Origin: Trichocoleus sp. FACHB-46
GTDB taxonomy: Bacteria; Cyanobacteriota; Cyanobacteriia; FACHB-46
NCBI RefSeq assembly: GCF_014695385.1
Contig: NZ_JACJOD010000067.1
Span: 1-64,000, forward strand
Reading direction: 5' to 3'
DNA length: 64,000 nt
The notes beneath the pieces were generated by a model. The model was given only the letters and a program-made list of their open reading frames with translations. It was not told where the DNA came from and made no database searches. Of this stretch, positions 47,109 to 55,910 are shown in pieces. The stretch's first letter is position 1, and the number at the start of each line of letters is the position of its first letter. Both the position numbers and the translations under genes were made by a program.

Positions 47109-47156
47109 GTTAATTCTATGAAAGGTCTGCAAATTCTTTACCCTTGATTGGGATGG

Positions 47157-48086
47157 TTAGTCAGCTTCAGAGAAAAGGTTTTCTAGTTCGGTTAGTAACT
47201 TCTCAAGACGCTTTTGCTTTTTAGAATTATTCCAAACCTTAGAGCGCTTTGACAAACGATAAGCATTATCTAAGACACTTTTGAGTGAGTGCTGGGTAGA
47301 GCTGGTTGATTCAGCGCTGGCAGTTTTAAGACTTGCAACTCGTTCCTTGATTTGTGCCAAAGAGAGGTTTTGAGCGATCGCCTCCTCTAAAATCTCCTGC
47401 CGTTTCTGTTCATCTTGGATGCGAGCGATCGCTCTGGCCTTTGTATATTCAAGCTTTCCTTGGCGGAGAGCTTGCAGAATATCAGCGGGTAGGTTGAGGA
47501 GCGGAAGACGGCTAGTGCGGAAGGATTCAGGAGTGAAGCGTCCGATACCAGAGAGGACTGTTTGGATGGTTTTGAATTGGAGGAAAACGTTTTCCTCCAG
47601 TTCTTGCTCTCGATTTTTAGCGTGGTTGGCACGGTTAAGAATGGACATTACATTGGTTGTGTCTCCTTCAATCGCGATCGCTAACAGTTCTAGAATGGCT
47701 TCAGTTTCTTCAACTGGGTTCAGGTCTTCCCTTTGAAGGTTTTCCATCAAGGCGATTTGGAGGGCTTCCCTGTCACTTAGCTCTTTACTGACAATGGGGA
47801 CTTCTGCTAGTCCAACTGTTTGGGCGGCTTTGAGCCGTCGTTCCCCAGCTACCAATTCGTATTTATCATTACGCAGAGGACGCACCAGCAGAGGTTCTAG
47901 AATTCCATGCTCCTGGACGGACTGAACCAACTGCTGCATTTTGTCAGGGTCGAAGTAGCGGCGAGGTTGCTTTTGGGGCAACTGAATCCTGTCAATCGCG
48001 ACGGATTGGCCCGCTTGAGTTGGTAACTCGTCTAGGAGGCGCACGTTGTTCAGTTGGTACTCAGGAAGCGGTTTTCGTCGTGCCAT
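47157..48086 (-). CDS. parB: ParB partition protein (locus 2)
   Basis: 309 residues. ParB/Spo0J N-terminal domain: IDRIQLPQKQPRRYFDPDKMQQLVQSVQEHGILEPLLVRPL (about 32-72), LVAGERRLKAAQ (GERR box) and IALMENLQREDLNPVEE (CTP-binding and nuclease-fold region), then an HTH-like middle part and a basic C-terminus. It loads on parS-like sites and stimulates its ParA. The ATG overlaps the parA stop as TAATG. No parS site was recognised nearby. Confidence 0.9.
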   Translation of the reverse strand: MARRKPLPEYQLNNVRLLDELPTQAGQSVAIDRIQLPQKQPRRYFDPDKMQQLVQSVQEHGILEPLLVRPLRNDKYELVAGERRLKAAQTVGLAEVPIVSKELSDREALQIALMENLQREDLNPVEETEAILELLAIAIEGDTTNVMSILNRANHAKNREQELEENVFLQFKTIQTVLSGIGRFTPESFRTSRLPLLNLPADILQALRQGKLEYTKARAIARIQDEQKRQEILEEAIAQNLSLAQIKERVASLKTASAESTSSTQHSLKSVLDNAYRLSKRSKVWNNSKKQKRLEKLLTELENLFSEAD

Positions 48087-48844
48087 TACACAGCCTCTAA
48101 TGCGTCGGTAATTTGGTTGAGGATATCGACCACTGGATGTTTGGGGAAACTGAGTGCTAAGGGTTCATGCAGTTGAGCGGCATCTGCAAAGGCGATCGCC
48201 CTTGGAATGGGAGGGAAAACGGTTGCTACGCTTGACAACTGATTCTGCACAGTACTCAAGCTAGTCTTGCCTTGAACCGTTTGTCCTTCGTGCATAGTGG
48301 GAATAAAGCCTGCAATTTTGAGCTTGCGGTTGGCTCGTTGGCGGACACGAGCCACCGTATCAAGCAGCATGTCGCAACCAATCAGACTTTTGTAGTGCGT
48401 CTGGATAGGAACTAAGACATGGGTTGAGGCCACCAAGCTGATGTAGCTGAGGATCGCTAAGCTGGGCGGGCAATCGATCAAAATGAAATCGTAACGGTCT
48501 TGCACTGGCTCCAAGGCATCTTTGAGGCGAACTTCACGGAACTCCGCTAGGACCAGTTCCATTTCTGCACCGCTTAGTTGGATGTTGGTAGGAGCTAGAT
48601 CTAAGCCATGCAGGTTAGTGTGGATGGGTAGCTCTTCATCGTGAACGATCGCGTGGTAAATGGTTTTAGAAAGTTTATAGGCTTCTACCCCCATGAAATT
48701 GGTGAGGGATGCTTGAGGGTCCATATCTACTAGTAGAACGCGATGGCCCCGCTGGGCTAGCTGGTAACCCAGGTTCATAGTGAGGGTGGTTTTGCCAACG
48801 CCTCCCGACTGGTTGAAGAGGGAAATGATTTTTACCACAGCCAA
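48086..48844 (-). CDS. parA: ParA partition ATPase (locus 2)
   Basis: 252 residues. Deviant Walker A QSGGVGKTT (12-20), Walker A' LLVDMDPQASLTNF (about 38-51), Walker B ILIDCPPSL (about 120-128). The Lys that usually begins the motif (KGGVGKT) is Ser13 here. This variant occurs in some cyanobacterial plasmid ParA proteins, but the signature Lys is normally needed for dimer activation. It forms an operon with parB; the promoter is expected in the 230-bp divergent region 48845-49077, where no operator was identified. Confidence 0.9.
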   Translation of the reverse strand: MAVVKIISLFNQSGGVGKTTLTMNLGYQLAQRGHRVLLVDMDPQASLTNFMGVEAYKLSKTIYHAIVHDEELPIHTNLHGLDLAPTNIQLSGAEMELVLAEFREVRLKDALEPVQDRYDFILIDCPPSLAILSYISLVASTHVLVPIQTHYKSLIGCDMLLDTVARVRQRANRKLKIAGFIPTMHEGQTVQGKTSLSTVQNQLSSVATVFPPIPRAIAFADAAQLHEPLALSFPKHPVVDILNQITDALEAV

Positions 48845-49077
48845 CTTTTAGGCGACATCAAAGAGTGTAGGGGATTGTGGTTGAATTGTGCCCTATTTCA
48901 CTACTATCTCATTCCGAGACTTAAGGGCATCGAGCAGAAGCGATCGTGTATTAGGTTGTGGGCATCTTAACTCTGGTTCTCGCTAGACTTCCAGTAAGCC
49001 TGGGAAACAGGACTAAGGTACTCACTCTAAGCAAAATTCTTTGCTGGCAGACCCAACAAATATTAAGGAAAAGGACA

Positions 49078-50139
49078 ATGACAGCCTTGTGGTATTACAA
49101 GCAGATAGATCAAGAAGTTGGTCCGCTCTCCCCTAACGACCTGGTGCAAGCAGTTGCTCAGGGTCTCATTGCGCCAGAAACGGAGGTACGCCAGGAACTA
49201 GGAGAGTGGATGCCTGCTTCGAAAGTAAGTGGATTGTTTGAAAGGGCAACCCGTACAAACCAGTCAGTCGCTATAGCTAACGGAGCAGCTGGACTAAAGC
49301 CTTCATTAGCTTCTCAGAACTCAGGTGATGTCATTGAAGTTCTTGATTCTGCTGTGCATGGGGGTTTTAAGGTAGAAGTCTTGGGCTACCGTAGTTTGTC
49401 AGGGTCTCACGACCCCTCTACCGCACAAACAGTTTTCTTTGCAAACCAAGCTGGGCTAAAGCTTAAGCAAGTGAAAGTTACGCTTCAGAATCATGAGGTG
49501 CAAATCGAAGCTGGGGCCTTGCACTACATGCATGGTCGTTTGGAGATGGACAACAAGGCTGGGGGAGTAGCTGGCCTAGGGAAAGCGATGCTCAACAAAA
49601 TGTTGACGAATGAGGCAGCGTTTAAGCCGCGTTATCGAGGAACAGGCGAGCTTTACCTAGAACCATCGTTTGGCCATTTTCTGATTTACCAACTTCGTAA
49701 TGAGGAGTTAATTGCCGATAAAGGGTTATTTTTCTGTGCCGAAGGATCGCTGGAAGTTGGGGTTGCAATGCAGAAAAATCTCTCATCAGCGTTCTTGGGT
49801 GGTGAGGGATTATTTCAAACGAGGGTGAAAGGCAATGGTATTTGTGTATTTGAATTGCCTGTGCCTGCTAATGAGGTCCGCTGCGTTCAACTGAACAATG
49901 AGACACTGAAGGTGGATGGCAATTTTGCCTTGATGCGGACGGGCAACATCGAATTTACAGTAGAAAAGTCAACGAAGAGCCTGTTTGGAACGTTCACAAG
50001 TGGAGAAGGCTTGCTGCAAACCTTTCGAGGAACAGGCAAAGTTTGGCTGGCTCCAACTCAAGGGATTTATCAGAGAATCCAGTTGGGCGGCATGAGCAGT
50101 TTGAGTGTGACTCAAAAATCCTCAAATACGACAACTTAA
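49078..50139 (+). CDS. GYF_2 and AIM24-domain protein
   Basis: 353 residues from the ATG at 49078, with AAGGAAAAGGA upstream; the longer GTG frame from 48958 is not supported. Residues 1-50 are a GYF_2 domain (WYYKQIDQEVGPLSPNDLVQAVAQGLI). From about 85 there is an AIM24 (TspB-like) beta-roll domain: HGGFKVEVLGYRSL, ALHYMHGRLEMDNKAGG, GTGELYLEPSFG, GEGLLQTFRGTGKVWLAP. AIM24 proteins have unknown function, and the fold resembles tailspike or cupin-like assemblies. GYF_2 domains are thought to bind partner proteins or membranes. No signal sequence. Confidence 0.82.
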   Translation: MTALWYYKQIDQEVGPLSPNDLVQAVAQGLIAPETEVRQELGEWMPASKVSGLFERATRTNQSVAIANGAAGLKPSLASQNSGDVIEVLDSAVHGGFKVEVLGYRSLSGSHDPSTAQTVFFANQAGLKLKQVKVTLQNHEVQIEAGALHYMHGRLEMDNKAGGVAGLGKAMLNKMLTNEAAFKPRYRGTGELYLEPSFGHFLIYQLRNEELIADKGLFFCAEGSLEVGVAMQKNLSSAFLGGEGLFQTRVKGNGICVFELPVPANEVRCVQLNNETLKVDGNFALMRTGNIEFTVEKSTKSLFGTFTSGEGLLQTFRGTGKVWLAPTQGIYQRIQLGGMSSLSVTQKSSNTTT

Positions 50140-50212
50140 ACAGCAGCCATTCCTTTCTGATTTGCAGTTGATTTTCCTTAAAGTCAATTAACTGATGTTT
50201 TTGAACTGACTG

Positions 50213-50485
50213 CTAGCGCGATCGCTTCTTTTGCTGTTTCTGGGGTGGAGTGCGGTGAGCGCCGAAGTACTTTTCGCTGCGATAGCGGAGCCAGACTCGT
50301 AGGACTTGGGGGATTTGGTCTTTTTGCTCGGGAGTCAGGGTGTTGTAGAGAGCTAGGGCGCGATCGCGTTCTCGGCGGCAGGCAGCATTGTTGTGAGCAT
50401 CCCAGTAGCTTCTAGCAACTCGAATGCGACGGCACACTTCTTGGACGAGTTCTGGCCCGGATAGGGGACGTTCTTCTTTTGCCAC
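50213..50485 (-). CDS. Small basic protein, third gene of a three-gene operon
   Basis: 90 residues with a basic end (HRTPPQKQQKKRSR). Middle helix LVQEVCRRIRVARSYWDAHNNAACRRERDRALALY suggests a helical hairpin. No family recognised. It starts 2 bp after the stop of the upstream gene. Confidence 0.55.
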   Translation of the reverse strand: MAKEERPLSGPELVQEVCRRIRVARSYWDAHNNAACRRERDRALALYNTLTPEQKDQIPQVLRVWLRYRSEKYFGAHRTPPQKQQKKRSR

Positions 50486-50487
50486 TT

Positions 50488-50679
50488 CTATGCGGGTTCG
50501 GTGGGGGTGAGGCGGGCCAGTTCTTGAGCTTCTAACACGGCTAGCTCTGTAGCGGCATTGGCTAATTGCTTGGCAATATTGACGCGGATGCGTGGGTCGG
50601 CTTGCTCACAAACTTCACGGCTGAGCATGCGGACTCGATAGCGGTAAGCGATTAGGGATTTTGGATCAAGGACTCGCAT
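50488..50679 (-). CDS. Small helical protein, second gene of the operon
   Basis: 63 residues, two helices (SLIAYRYRVRMLSREVCEQA and VNIAKQLANAATELAVLEAQEL). No family recognised. It starts 3 bp after the upstream stop; spacing supports co-translation with its neighbours. Confidence 0.55.
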   Translation of the reverse strand: MRVLDPKSLIAYRYRVRMLSREVCEQADPRIRVNIAKQLANAATELAVLEAQELARLTPTEPA

Positions 50680-50682
50680 GGG

Positions 50683-51003
50683 TCAGGGCTCTACAAAAGT
50701 TTCAATGTTCAGCAACACCCGTTCTGACTCTAAGTATACGAACAAAATCAGGATCAGGTCTTCATCGCTGGTGACTTGGAATTGGAAGGCTGCGGCGACC
50801 GGTTCGACTCGGGGATGGGTGGCGATCGCAATGTACTGACCCGGAGTGACATCAACCAGTGTCGCACTGGCGTAGGTGAGGTCAGCGGTCTGCTGAACGG
50901 CGAGTTTATTGCCTTGCTGGATGGCAATGCTGAAGGGAATGCCCTCGATGGAGGTCAGGGCTTGGCCGACTTCGTTACGGATGTTAAGAATGAGAACGGC
51001 CAT
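50683..51003 (-). CDS. Small beta-rich protein, first gene of the operon
   Basis: 106 residues, strand-rich (VGQALTSIEGIPFSIAIQQGNK...YIAIATHPRVEPVAAAFQFQVT...LILILFVYLESERVLLNIETF). No signal peptide or named domain. It diverges from the Uma2 gene with 53 bp between start codons, so the two may share control elements. Confidence 0.55.
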   Translation of the reverse strand: MAVLILNIRNEVGQALTSIEGIPFSIAIQQGNKLAVQQTADLTYASATLVDVTPGQYIAIATHPRVEPVAAAFQFQVTSDEDLILILFVYLESERVLLNIETFVEP

Positions 51004-51056
51004 GTAGGCGCTGTTAGAGTGAAAGGTACGAGGTTGAGTTACAGGAGCGATCGCGG

Positions 51057-51632
51057 ATGATTGCTAGCCCAGAGTCCCGGTATTCTACCCCAGAAGAGTA
51101 TTTAGAGTGGGAGGCACAACAGCCACTCCGGTATGAGTATGTGGGTAGCGAAGTGTTTGCCATGACTGGGGGGACGGTGGCGCACAACACGATCGCGCTG
51201 AATTTGGCTGCGGCGTTGCGGGGACATGTGCGGGGTGGGCCTTGTCGGGTGTTTATGGCCGATGTGAAGGTGCAGGCTCAAGCTCAGGGGCCGTTTTATT
51301 ACCCGGATGTGATGGTGAGTTGTGATGAGCGCGATCGCTCGGCGGTGCGGTTGATTCAGTACCCGTCGCTAATTGTGGAGGTGTTGTCACCAAGTACGGA
51401 GGCGTATGACCGAGGGGGCAAGTTTGCTCAGTATCGCCGGATCTCAACGCTGCGAGAGTATGTGCTGATCAATGCGGAAACGGCAGAGGTGGAGTGTTTC
51501 CGGTTGAATGCAGCGGGCAAGTGGGAGTTGAACCCCTACGGTGAGGGGGAGGAGGTCTATCTAGAAAGCCTCGATTTCTCCTGCCCGATCGCGCTGATTT
51601 ATGAGGATGTAGCGTTCACACCTCCAGCTTGA
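51057..51632 (+). CDS. Uma2-family endonuclease-like protein
   Basis: 191 residues. Uma2/DUF820 fold of the PD-(D/E)XK superfamily: YLEWEAQQPLRYEYVGSEVFAMTGGTVAHNTIALNLAAAL, then VFMADVKVQ...YYPDVMVSCDE (Asp in YPDV), LIVEVLSPSTEAYDRGGKFAQYRRI (Glu in VEVLSPST) and REYVLINAETAEVE. All expected motifs are present. It is common in multiple copies in cyanobacteria; role poorly known. Its 3' end overlaps the hsdS stop on the other strand by 17 bp. Confidence 0.85.
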   Translation: MIASPESRYSTPEEYLEWEAQQPLRYEYVGSEVFAMTGGTVAHNTIALNLAAALRGHVRGGPCRVFMADVKVQAQAQGPFYYPDVMVSCDERDRSAVRLIQYPSLIVEVLSPSTEAYDRGGKFAQYRRISTLREYVLINAETAEVECFRLNAAGKWELNPYGEGEEVYLESLDFSCPIALIYEDVAFTPPA

Positions 51633-53079
51633 GTTGCTTCGCTTGTCTACCTTTGGTCTTTTTGCCGTTGTCTGCCTTCTCGCGCTCGGCTCGGATGCGC
51701 TCAAGTAAAACCGATGCAGGTTCATCGTTGGGGTCTTGCTCAACGAGTTCACCCCGGAAAGCTTTGGCGAGAATGGATTGATTGAGGTGATCGAGATGGG
51801 GTTGAGCAATTTTATACTCCTGCTCAACTTTATAAATTGCCTTAAGAAATAGACCAATCCTCCTAATGATCTCTTTCTGTTCTTCTAGAGGAGGCAAAGT
51901 AATGTGAAAGGATTTAGCTTCTGGAAAATATATTGTTGTGTGAGTTGTTCCCTTACCAAATTTCAATAGATGTTCATTCTCGGCGAGAAGGGCGTACATA
52001 AGAAAGTCGGGAAGCAAGGCATCACTACAAATCCAATTCACGAAATCTTGGCTAGTTGCCATTGGCTTTCCCATGATCACAACATAGCCTACTGATGCAG
52101 TCCTTGATAAACAAACTGTGTGTTTTGGGAGCAGCCTAGCTGCTGAATTTTCTAAACCTTTTTCATTAGTATGCTGACATGTATCGAAAATGTGTTTGCC
52201 ATGATGTTCACGTGCATCGGCAATCCCGAGCCAGGCTATATCCCCGTCCCAGTATTCTGGATGCTTCCTACTTGGAGTATGACCACTCTCTAAGCGAGCA
52301 ATTTTAAGTAAAGGGACTCTACACCAGTTTTTAGGAACTGCTGTTTGGGGATCTCCAACACTCAATGCTGCGCGTCCCGGAATGATATTGATCGTTGCTG
52401 CGCGTCCTGTTGTTTTACCAGAGGTGAGCTGAGCCGTAGTACGTTCTACCAACTCTTGAGCAGTTTCAATATCTGGGTTTTCTTCGCGCCAGTCGGCTGT
52501 TAAATCGCCTCGGAAGGCAGCAGCAAGGACAGATTGACGGAAGCGATCGCACAATTCTGGAATGGCTTCAAGGGCTTGTTTTGCACGTTGATGGCGATCG
52601 CGCAACTCCTCAATCTTGGCAACAATCCGCTTCTGCTCATCAAGAGGCGGAAGAGGAATGGGAATCCGATTAAGGTTTTTTTGATTTAGTTTAGGTTGTG
52701 CTGAACCAGATATATAAAACCTTAAATCGGTCGAGTTAATATAATCTCGTAGATAAGAATTTAATACTAAATCTTTAATTACTTGAACAACATGAGCGTG
52801 GTTATTTACCCAAAACTTGCCATTAGCATTAAATGCAATTGGAGTTGAGCGGCTCAACAAGTTTGCTCCATCCTCGGCAATTAGTAAGTACTCTCCTTCA
52901 AAAATGTAATCATCAACATAGTCAATAATTCCAGAGGCTCCATAGTAAGGAAAATCCCCCTGCCTATTTTGCCGATCTGAGCTACTTACTGGGATTCTTG
53001 TACCATCATAGTTGGTGGTGACATCTGCAAATTCTGCCCATTGCCAACCTTCAGGCAGTTCAATCAATTCGTTACTCAT
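51616..53079 (-). CDS. hsdS: Type I restriction enzyme specificity subunit
   Basis: 487 residues, two target recognition domains each followed by a conserved spacer helix: PIPLPPLDEQKRIVAKIEEL (about 140-160) and LPPLEEQKEIIRRI (about 395-410). The first spacer leads into SVLAAAFRGDLTADW and the second into SILAKAFRGELVEQD. This is the usual two-half-site layout, which recognises a bipartite sequence. Last gene of the hsd locus, separated from hsdM by the mntA/hepT pair. Target sequence not predictable. Confidence 0.9.
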   Translation of the reverse strand: MSNELIELPEGWQWAEFADVTTNYDGTRIPVSSSDRQNRQGDFPYYGASGIIDYVDDYIFEGEYLLIAEDGANLLSRSTPIAFNANGKFWVNNHAHVVQVIKDLVLNSYLRDYINSTDLRFYISGSAQPKLNQKNLNRIPIPLPPLDEQKRIVAKIEELRDRHQRAKQALEAIPELCDRFRQSVLAAAFRGDLTADWREENPDIETAQELVERTTAQLTSGKTTGRAATINIIPGRAALSVGDPQTAVPKNWCRVPLLKIARLESGHTPSRKHPEYWDGDIAWLGIADAREHHGKHIFDTCQHTNEKGLENSAARLLPKHTVCLSRTASVGYVVIMGKPMATSQDFVNWICSDALLPDFLMYALLAENEHLLKFGKGTTHTTIYFPEAKSFHITLPPLEEQKEIIRRIGLFLKAIYKVEQEYKIAQPHLDHLNQSILAKAFRGELVEQDPNDEPASVLLERIRAEREKADNGKKTKGRQAKQLKLEV

Positions 53080-53142
53080 ACCTTGTAATCAAATCAAAAA
53101 TTATGGAAGCAGAATTTAACGTGGAGATGGGCGATCATTCTG

Positions 53143-53505
53143 TTAAAGTGAATCTTCCTCTGGGAGAGGTGGTAATAACCCTTCAATATGTACCAGTAAA
53201 CCAGGTAAAAGCGCTTCAATAATCTGCCACAAGTTTTCCTGGTTGACCTGCTCATAGCGGTGAGCAATTACATTTCTTAGCCCAATGATGTTGCTCCAAT
53301 CAATCTCTGGATGTAGTTGTTGAAACTCTAGTGATATCCGGCGGGCAGCTTCTCCTAAAATTTCAAACTGGCGCTCCACCGCACTTTGCATAAAAATGCT
53401 GTTTAAATAGTCTTCCAGCGAAGAATTTTGGGTAAACTCTAAAATCCGCCGAATCGCCTGCGCCATATCCCACAGAGAAGCGGCATCGCGATCATTAATT
53501 TGCAT
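53143..53505 (-). CDS. hepT: HepT-like HEPN toxin
   Basis: 120 residues, HEPN (DUF86) fold. The catalytic R-x4-6-H-x-Y motif is R77-NVIA-H82-RY84 in GLRNVIAHRYEQV, intact. HepT proteins are RNases whose toxicity is blocked when the partner MntA AMPylates the Tyr of this motif. The gene overlaps the 3' end of the nucleotidyltransferase gene by 11 bp, as expected for a MntA/HepT pair. It lies within the hsd locus, between hsdM and hsdS. Confidence 0.88.
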   Translation of the reverse strand: MQINDRDAASLWDMAQAIRRILEFTQNSSLEDYLNSIFMQSAVERQFEILGEAARRISLEFQQLHPEIDWSNIIGLRNVIAHRYEQVNQENLWQIIEALLPGLLVHIEGLLPPLPEEDSL

Positions 53506-53830
53506 AAACTACTCGATGGGTCTTTAAGATATTGGCTCGACGATAGGGGTTCTTTAACTCTTTTTTCTGAACTAGATCAACCTTGCGCTCAAATGCTGTT
53601 TCCAGTTCCCTTTGCATCTCCATCAAATCAAACAAACTCCATCGCCGACTCGGTGCAAAAGTAATTAAAACATCGACATCACTATCGGAGCGAAAGTCAT
53701 CTCGTAACACCGAGCCAAACAGCGCAAACTCAGTAATCTGCCAACGCTGACAGTACGCCTCGATATCTGATAGAGAGATGTGGAGGCGATCGCGGATTAT
53801 TTGCTGTAAATCAAGGTCAAGATTATACAT
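53495..53830 (-). CDS. mntA: MntA-like nucleotidyltransferase antitoxin
   Basis: About 111 residues from the ATG at 53830; a TTG at 53857 would add nine. Minimal nucleotidyltransferase with GSVLRDDFRSDSDVDVL: the GS and DxD catalytic motif are intact (G-S then D-V-D). By family it AMPylates and silences the partner HepT. Overlaps hepT. Encoded in the hsd locus, it may stabilise that locus on the replicon. Confidence 0.88.
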   Translation of the reverse strand: MYNLDLDLQQIIRDRLHISLSDIEAYCQRWQITEFALFGSVLRDDFRSDSDVDVLITFAPSRRWSLFDLMEMQRELETAFERKVDLVQKKELKNPYRRANILKTHRVVYAN

Positions 53831-53903
53831 AATCAGCGTTTGTAATAATGGTTTCAATACCTGCGATCGCCTTTAATGAGTTGTTGCGAATCGTTGGTTG
53901 TTC

Positions 53904-55376
53904 CTATTCTAAAGTTGGCATTCCCACCGAAGCACTGGTTGCCTCTGCTGCTTCCTCCCCTTCCAGCAACACCATCAGCGCTTCCATTTCCTTCGTCGCA
54001 ATCCGCAACTTCTCCATAATCTCAGCCGCGATCGCCTCCGGTTCTGGCAGGTCATCCCCCGACTGCAAACTCTCATCCCGCAGCCAGGAAATGTCTAGGT
54101 TTTCGTTGCGCTTGGCAATCTGCTCTCGCGTAAAGCAGCGGAACCGTCCCTCCTCACCCAAATCCACCCGCGAGCTACTACCGTTCGGGGCATCGCCATA
54201 GCACTGCTCAAACTCTGCAAAATGCTCACGAGTCAGCGGAATGCGCTTGCCAAAGCTGGGCATGTTGGTTCGCATATCGTAAATCCACACGGCCTGGGTG
54301 TTGCCCTTCTCTGTCTTGCCTCGCTGGAAGAACAGCACATTGGTTTTCACCCCCTGCGCGTAAAAAATCCCCGTCGGCAATCGCAGAATCGTGTGCAGAT
54401 TGCACTTGTCCATCAAATCTGCCCGAATCGAGCGCCCCTGCCCATCCTCAAACAGCACGTTGTCGGGCAACACCACCGCTGCTCGTCCCCCCGGTTTTAG
54501 CGATCGATAGATGTGCTGCAAAAACGCCAACTGCTTGTTGGAAGTGGGATAGGTGAAGTCATCCCGCGTCGGCATTCCTCCACCCTTCTTGGTGCCGAAC
54601 GGCGGATTCGTCAAAATCACATCAGCCTTCGCCAACCGCTGCCCATCGGGTGCCAAGGTATCGCCCAGCGTCACGGCCCCCTCAATCCCGTGCAGCATCA
54701 TATTCATCAGCAACAAGCGGTGGGCGTCCTGCACCAACTCAATTCCATAAAATGCTTGCTGCCGCTGAAACACCTGCTCCGCTTCGCTCAGTTCAAACAA
54801 CTCATCCGTGCGCTGCTTGATGTAGCGGTCTGCCGAAATCAAAAATCCACCTGTCCCCGCTGCGGGGTCTTGGATCAGTTCCCCTGACTGCGGCTGCATC
54901 AGCACCACCATGCAGTCAATCAACGGACGCGGCGTAAAGTACTGCCCTGCCCCCGACTTCTTCTCACTTGCATTCTTCTCTAGCAACCCCTCATATAGGT
55001 CACCCAACCCTTCTTCCTTAGCTGAGTACCAGTCCAGCTCATCAATGCTCTGCACCAGTTTCTTCAGGATGCGTGGTTGCTTTACCGCTGTCTGAGCATT
55101 GGCAAAAATCGCTTGCACTCGTTGCGCCGATTCCTCCGACCCCAAATGCAGCAACGCCGCTCGGTAAAACGTCAGTTGCTCCACCCCGTCTTTGTTAGTT
55201 AAATCGCCCCAGCGATAGCCCTCCGGTAACTGCCCTTCGTTCCCCGTCTCCTGCATCATCTTGAGAAACAGCAGGTAGGTCAGCTCGGTCACGTACTGCA
55301 AATAAGTAATGCCATCGTCCCGCAGGACATGACACAAACTCCACAGCTTTTGGACAATATCACTCGTTGCGCTCAT
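53904..55376 (-). CDS. hsdM: Type I restriction enzyme methyltransferase subunit
   Basis: 490 residues. N-terminal helical domain (about 1-140), then a class I methyltransferase: AdoMet motif I DPAAGTGG at 170-177 and catalytic motif IV NPPF at 257-260, which indicates an N6-adenine enzyme. GAGQYFTPRPLIDCMV (about 143-157) precedes motif I as usual. Forms M2S with HsdS and M2R2S with HsdR. Full length and intact. Confidence 0.92.
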   Translation of the reverse strand: MSATSDIVQKLWSLCHVLRDDGITYLQYVTELTYLLFLKMMQETGNEGQLPEGYRWGDLTNKDGVEQLTFYRAALLHLGSEESAQRVQAIFANAQTAVKQPRILKKLVQSIDELDWYSAKEEGLGDLYEGLLEKNASEKKSGAGQYFTPRPLIDCMVVLMQPQSGELIQDPAAGTGGFLISADRYIKQRTDELFELSEAEQVFQRQQAFYGIELVQDAHRLLLMNMMLHGIEGAVTLGDTLAPDGQRLAKADVILTNPPFGTKKGGGMPTRDDFTYPTSNKQLAFLQHIYRSLKPGGRAAVVLPDNVLFEDGQGRSIRADLMDKCNLHTILRLPTGIFYAQGVKTNVLFFQRGKTEKGNTQAVWIYDMRTNMPSFGKRIPLTREHFAEFEQCYGDAPNGSSSRVDLGEEGRFRCFTREQIAKRNENLDISWLRDESLQSGDDLPEPEAIAAEIMEKLRIATKEMEALMVLLEGEEAAEATSASVGMPTLE

Positions 55377-55433
55377 CGGATTCCTAGGCGATCGCGGTTA
55401 CCGTAGAACCAAAGTTCTCAGCTTATCTAGCGT

Positions 55434-55910
55434 ATGCAAAAACCAGCATCAGTCAAGAGCCTGGAAAATCTTGGACGAGTTCGCCTCTCCCAAAACTTCT
55501 TCATGCGCGACTTTCTCTACAGCGAAGTGGCCAACTTCTACAGCATTCCTAACATTCCCGAAGATCCAGACTTGGCGATCGCGGCAAACAAACACCTCTG
55601 CGAAGAACTTCTCGAACCGCTCCAAACCACCTTCGGACGCATCACCATCCGCTCTGGGTACCGCGCCCTCGAAGTTGATCGCATCCGCAACGAGAAAAAC
55701 TTAGGTTGCTCCGACAACGAAGCCAACCAAGCGGGCCACCTCTGGGATCAACACCTAGAAATTTCTCATCCTCAAAGGCAACATCGCCTCAAGTGCCACG
55801 CTCCAGTACTACATCAAAGAACCCAACGAAGTTTTGGGAACTTTGCTAAATCCTTTTCAAGCTTGTCTGGCTCAAATTGGTATTTGACGATCGATTTAGT
55901 TCAGGTTTGA
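55434..55910 (+). pseudogene. Truncated M15-like peptidase-fold gene
   Basis: The first about 100 residues (LSQNFFMRDFLYSEVAN...FGRITIRSGYRALEVDRIRNEKNLGCSDNEANQAGHLWD) match a family of phage- or plasmid-borne M15-like proteins (cf. TIRSGYR near the active-site region). After about 55745 the similarity stops. The remaining bases read NIASSATLQYYIKEPNEVLGTLL in another frame, which looks like coding sequence from an unrelated gene. The frame then runs into the 3' end of the convergent pentapeptide gene. Recombination junction or relic; probably not functional. Confidence 0.55.
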
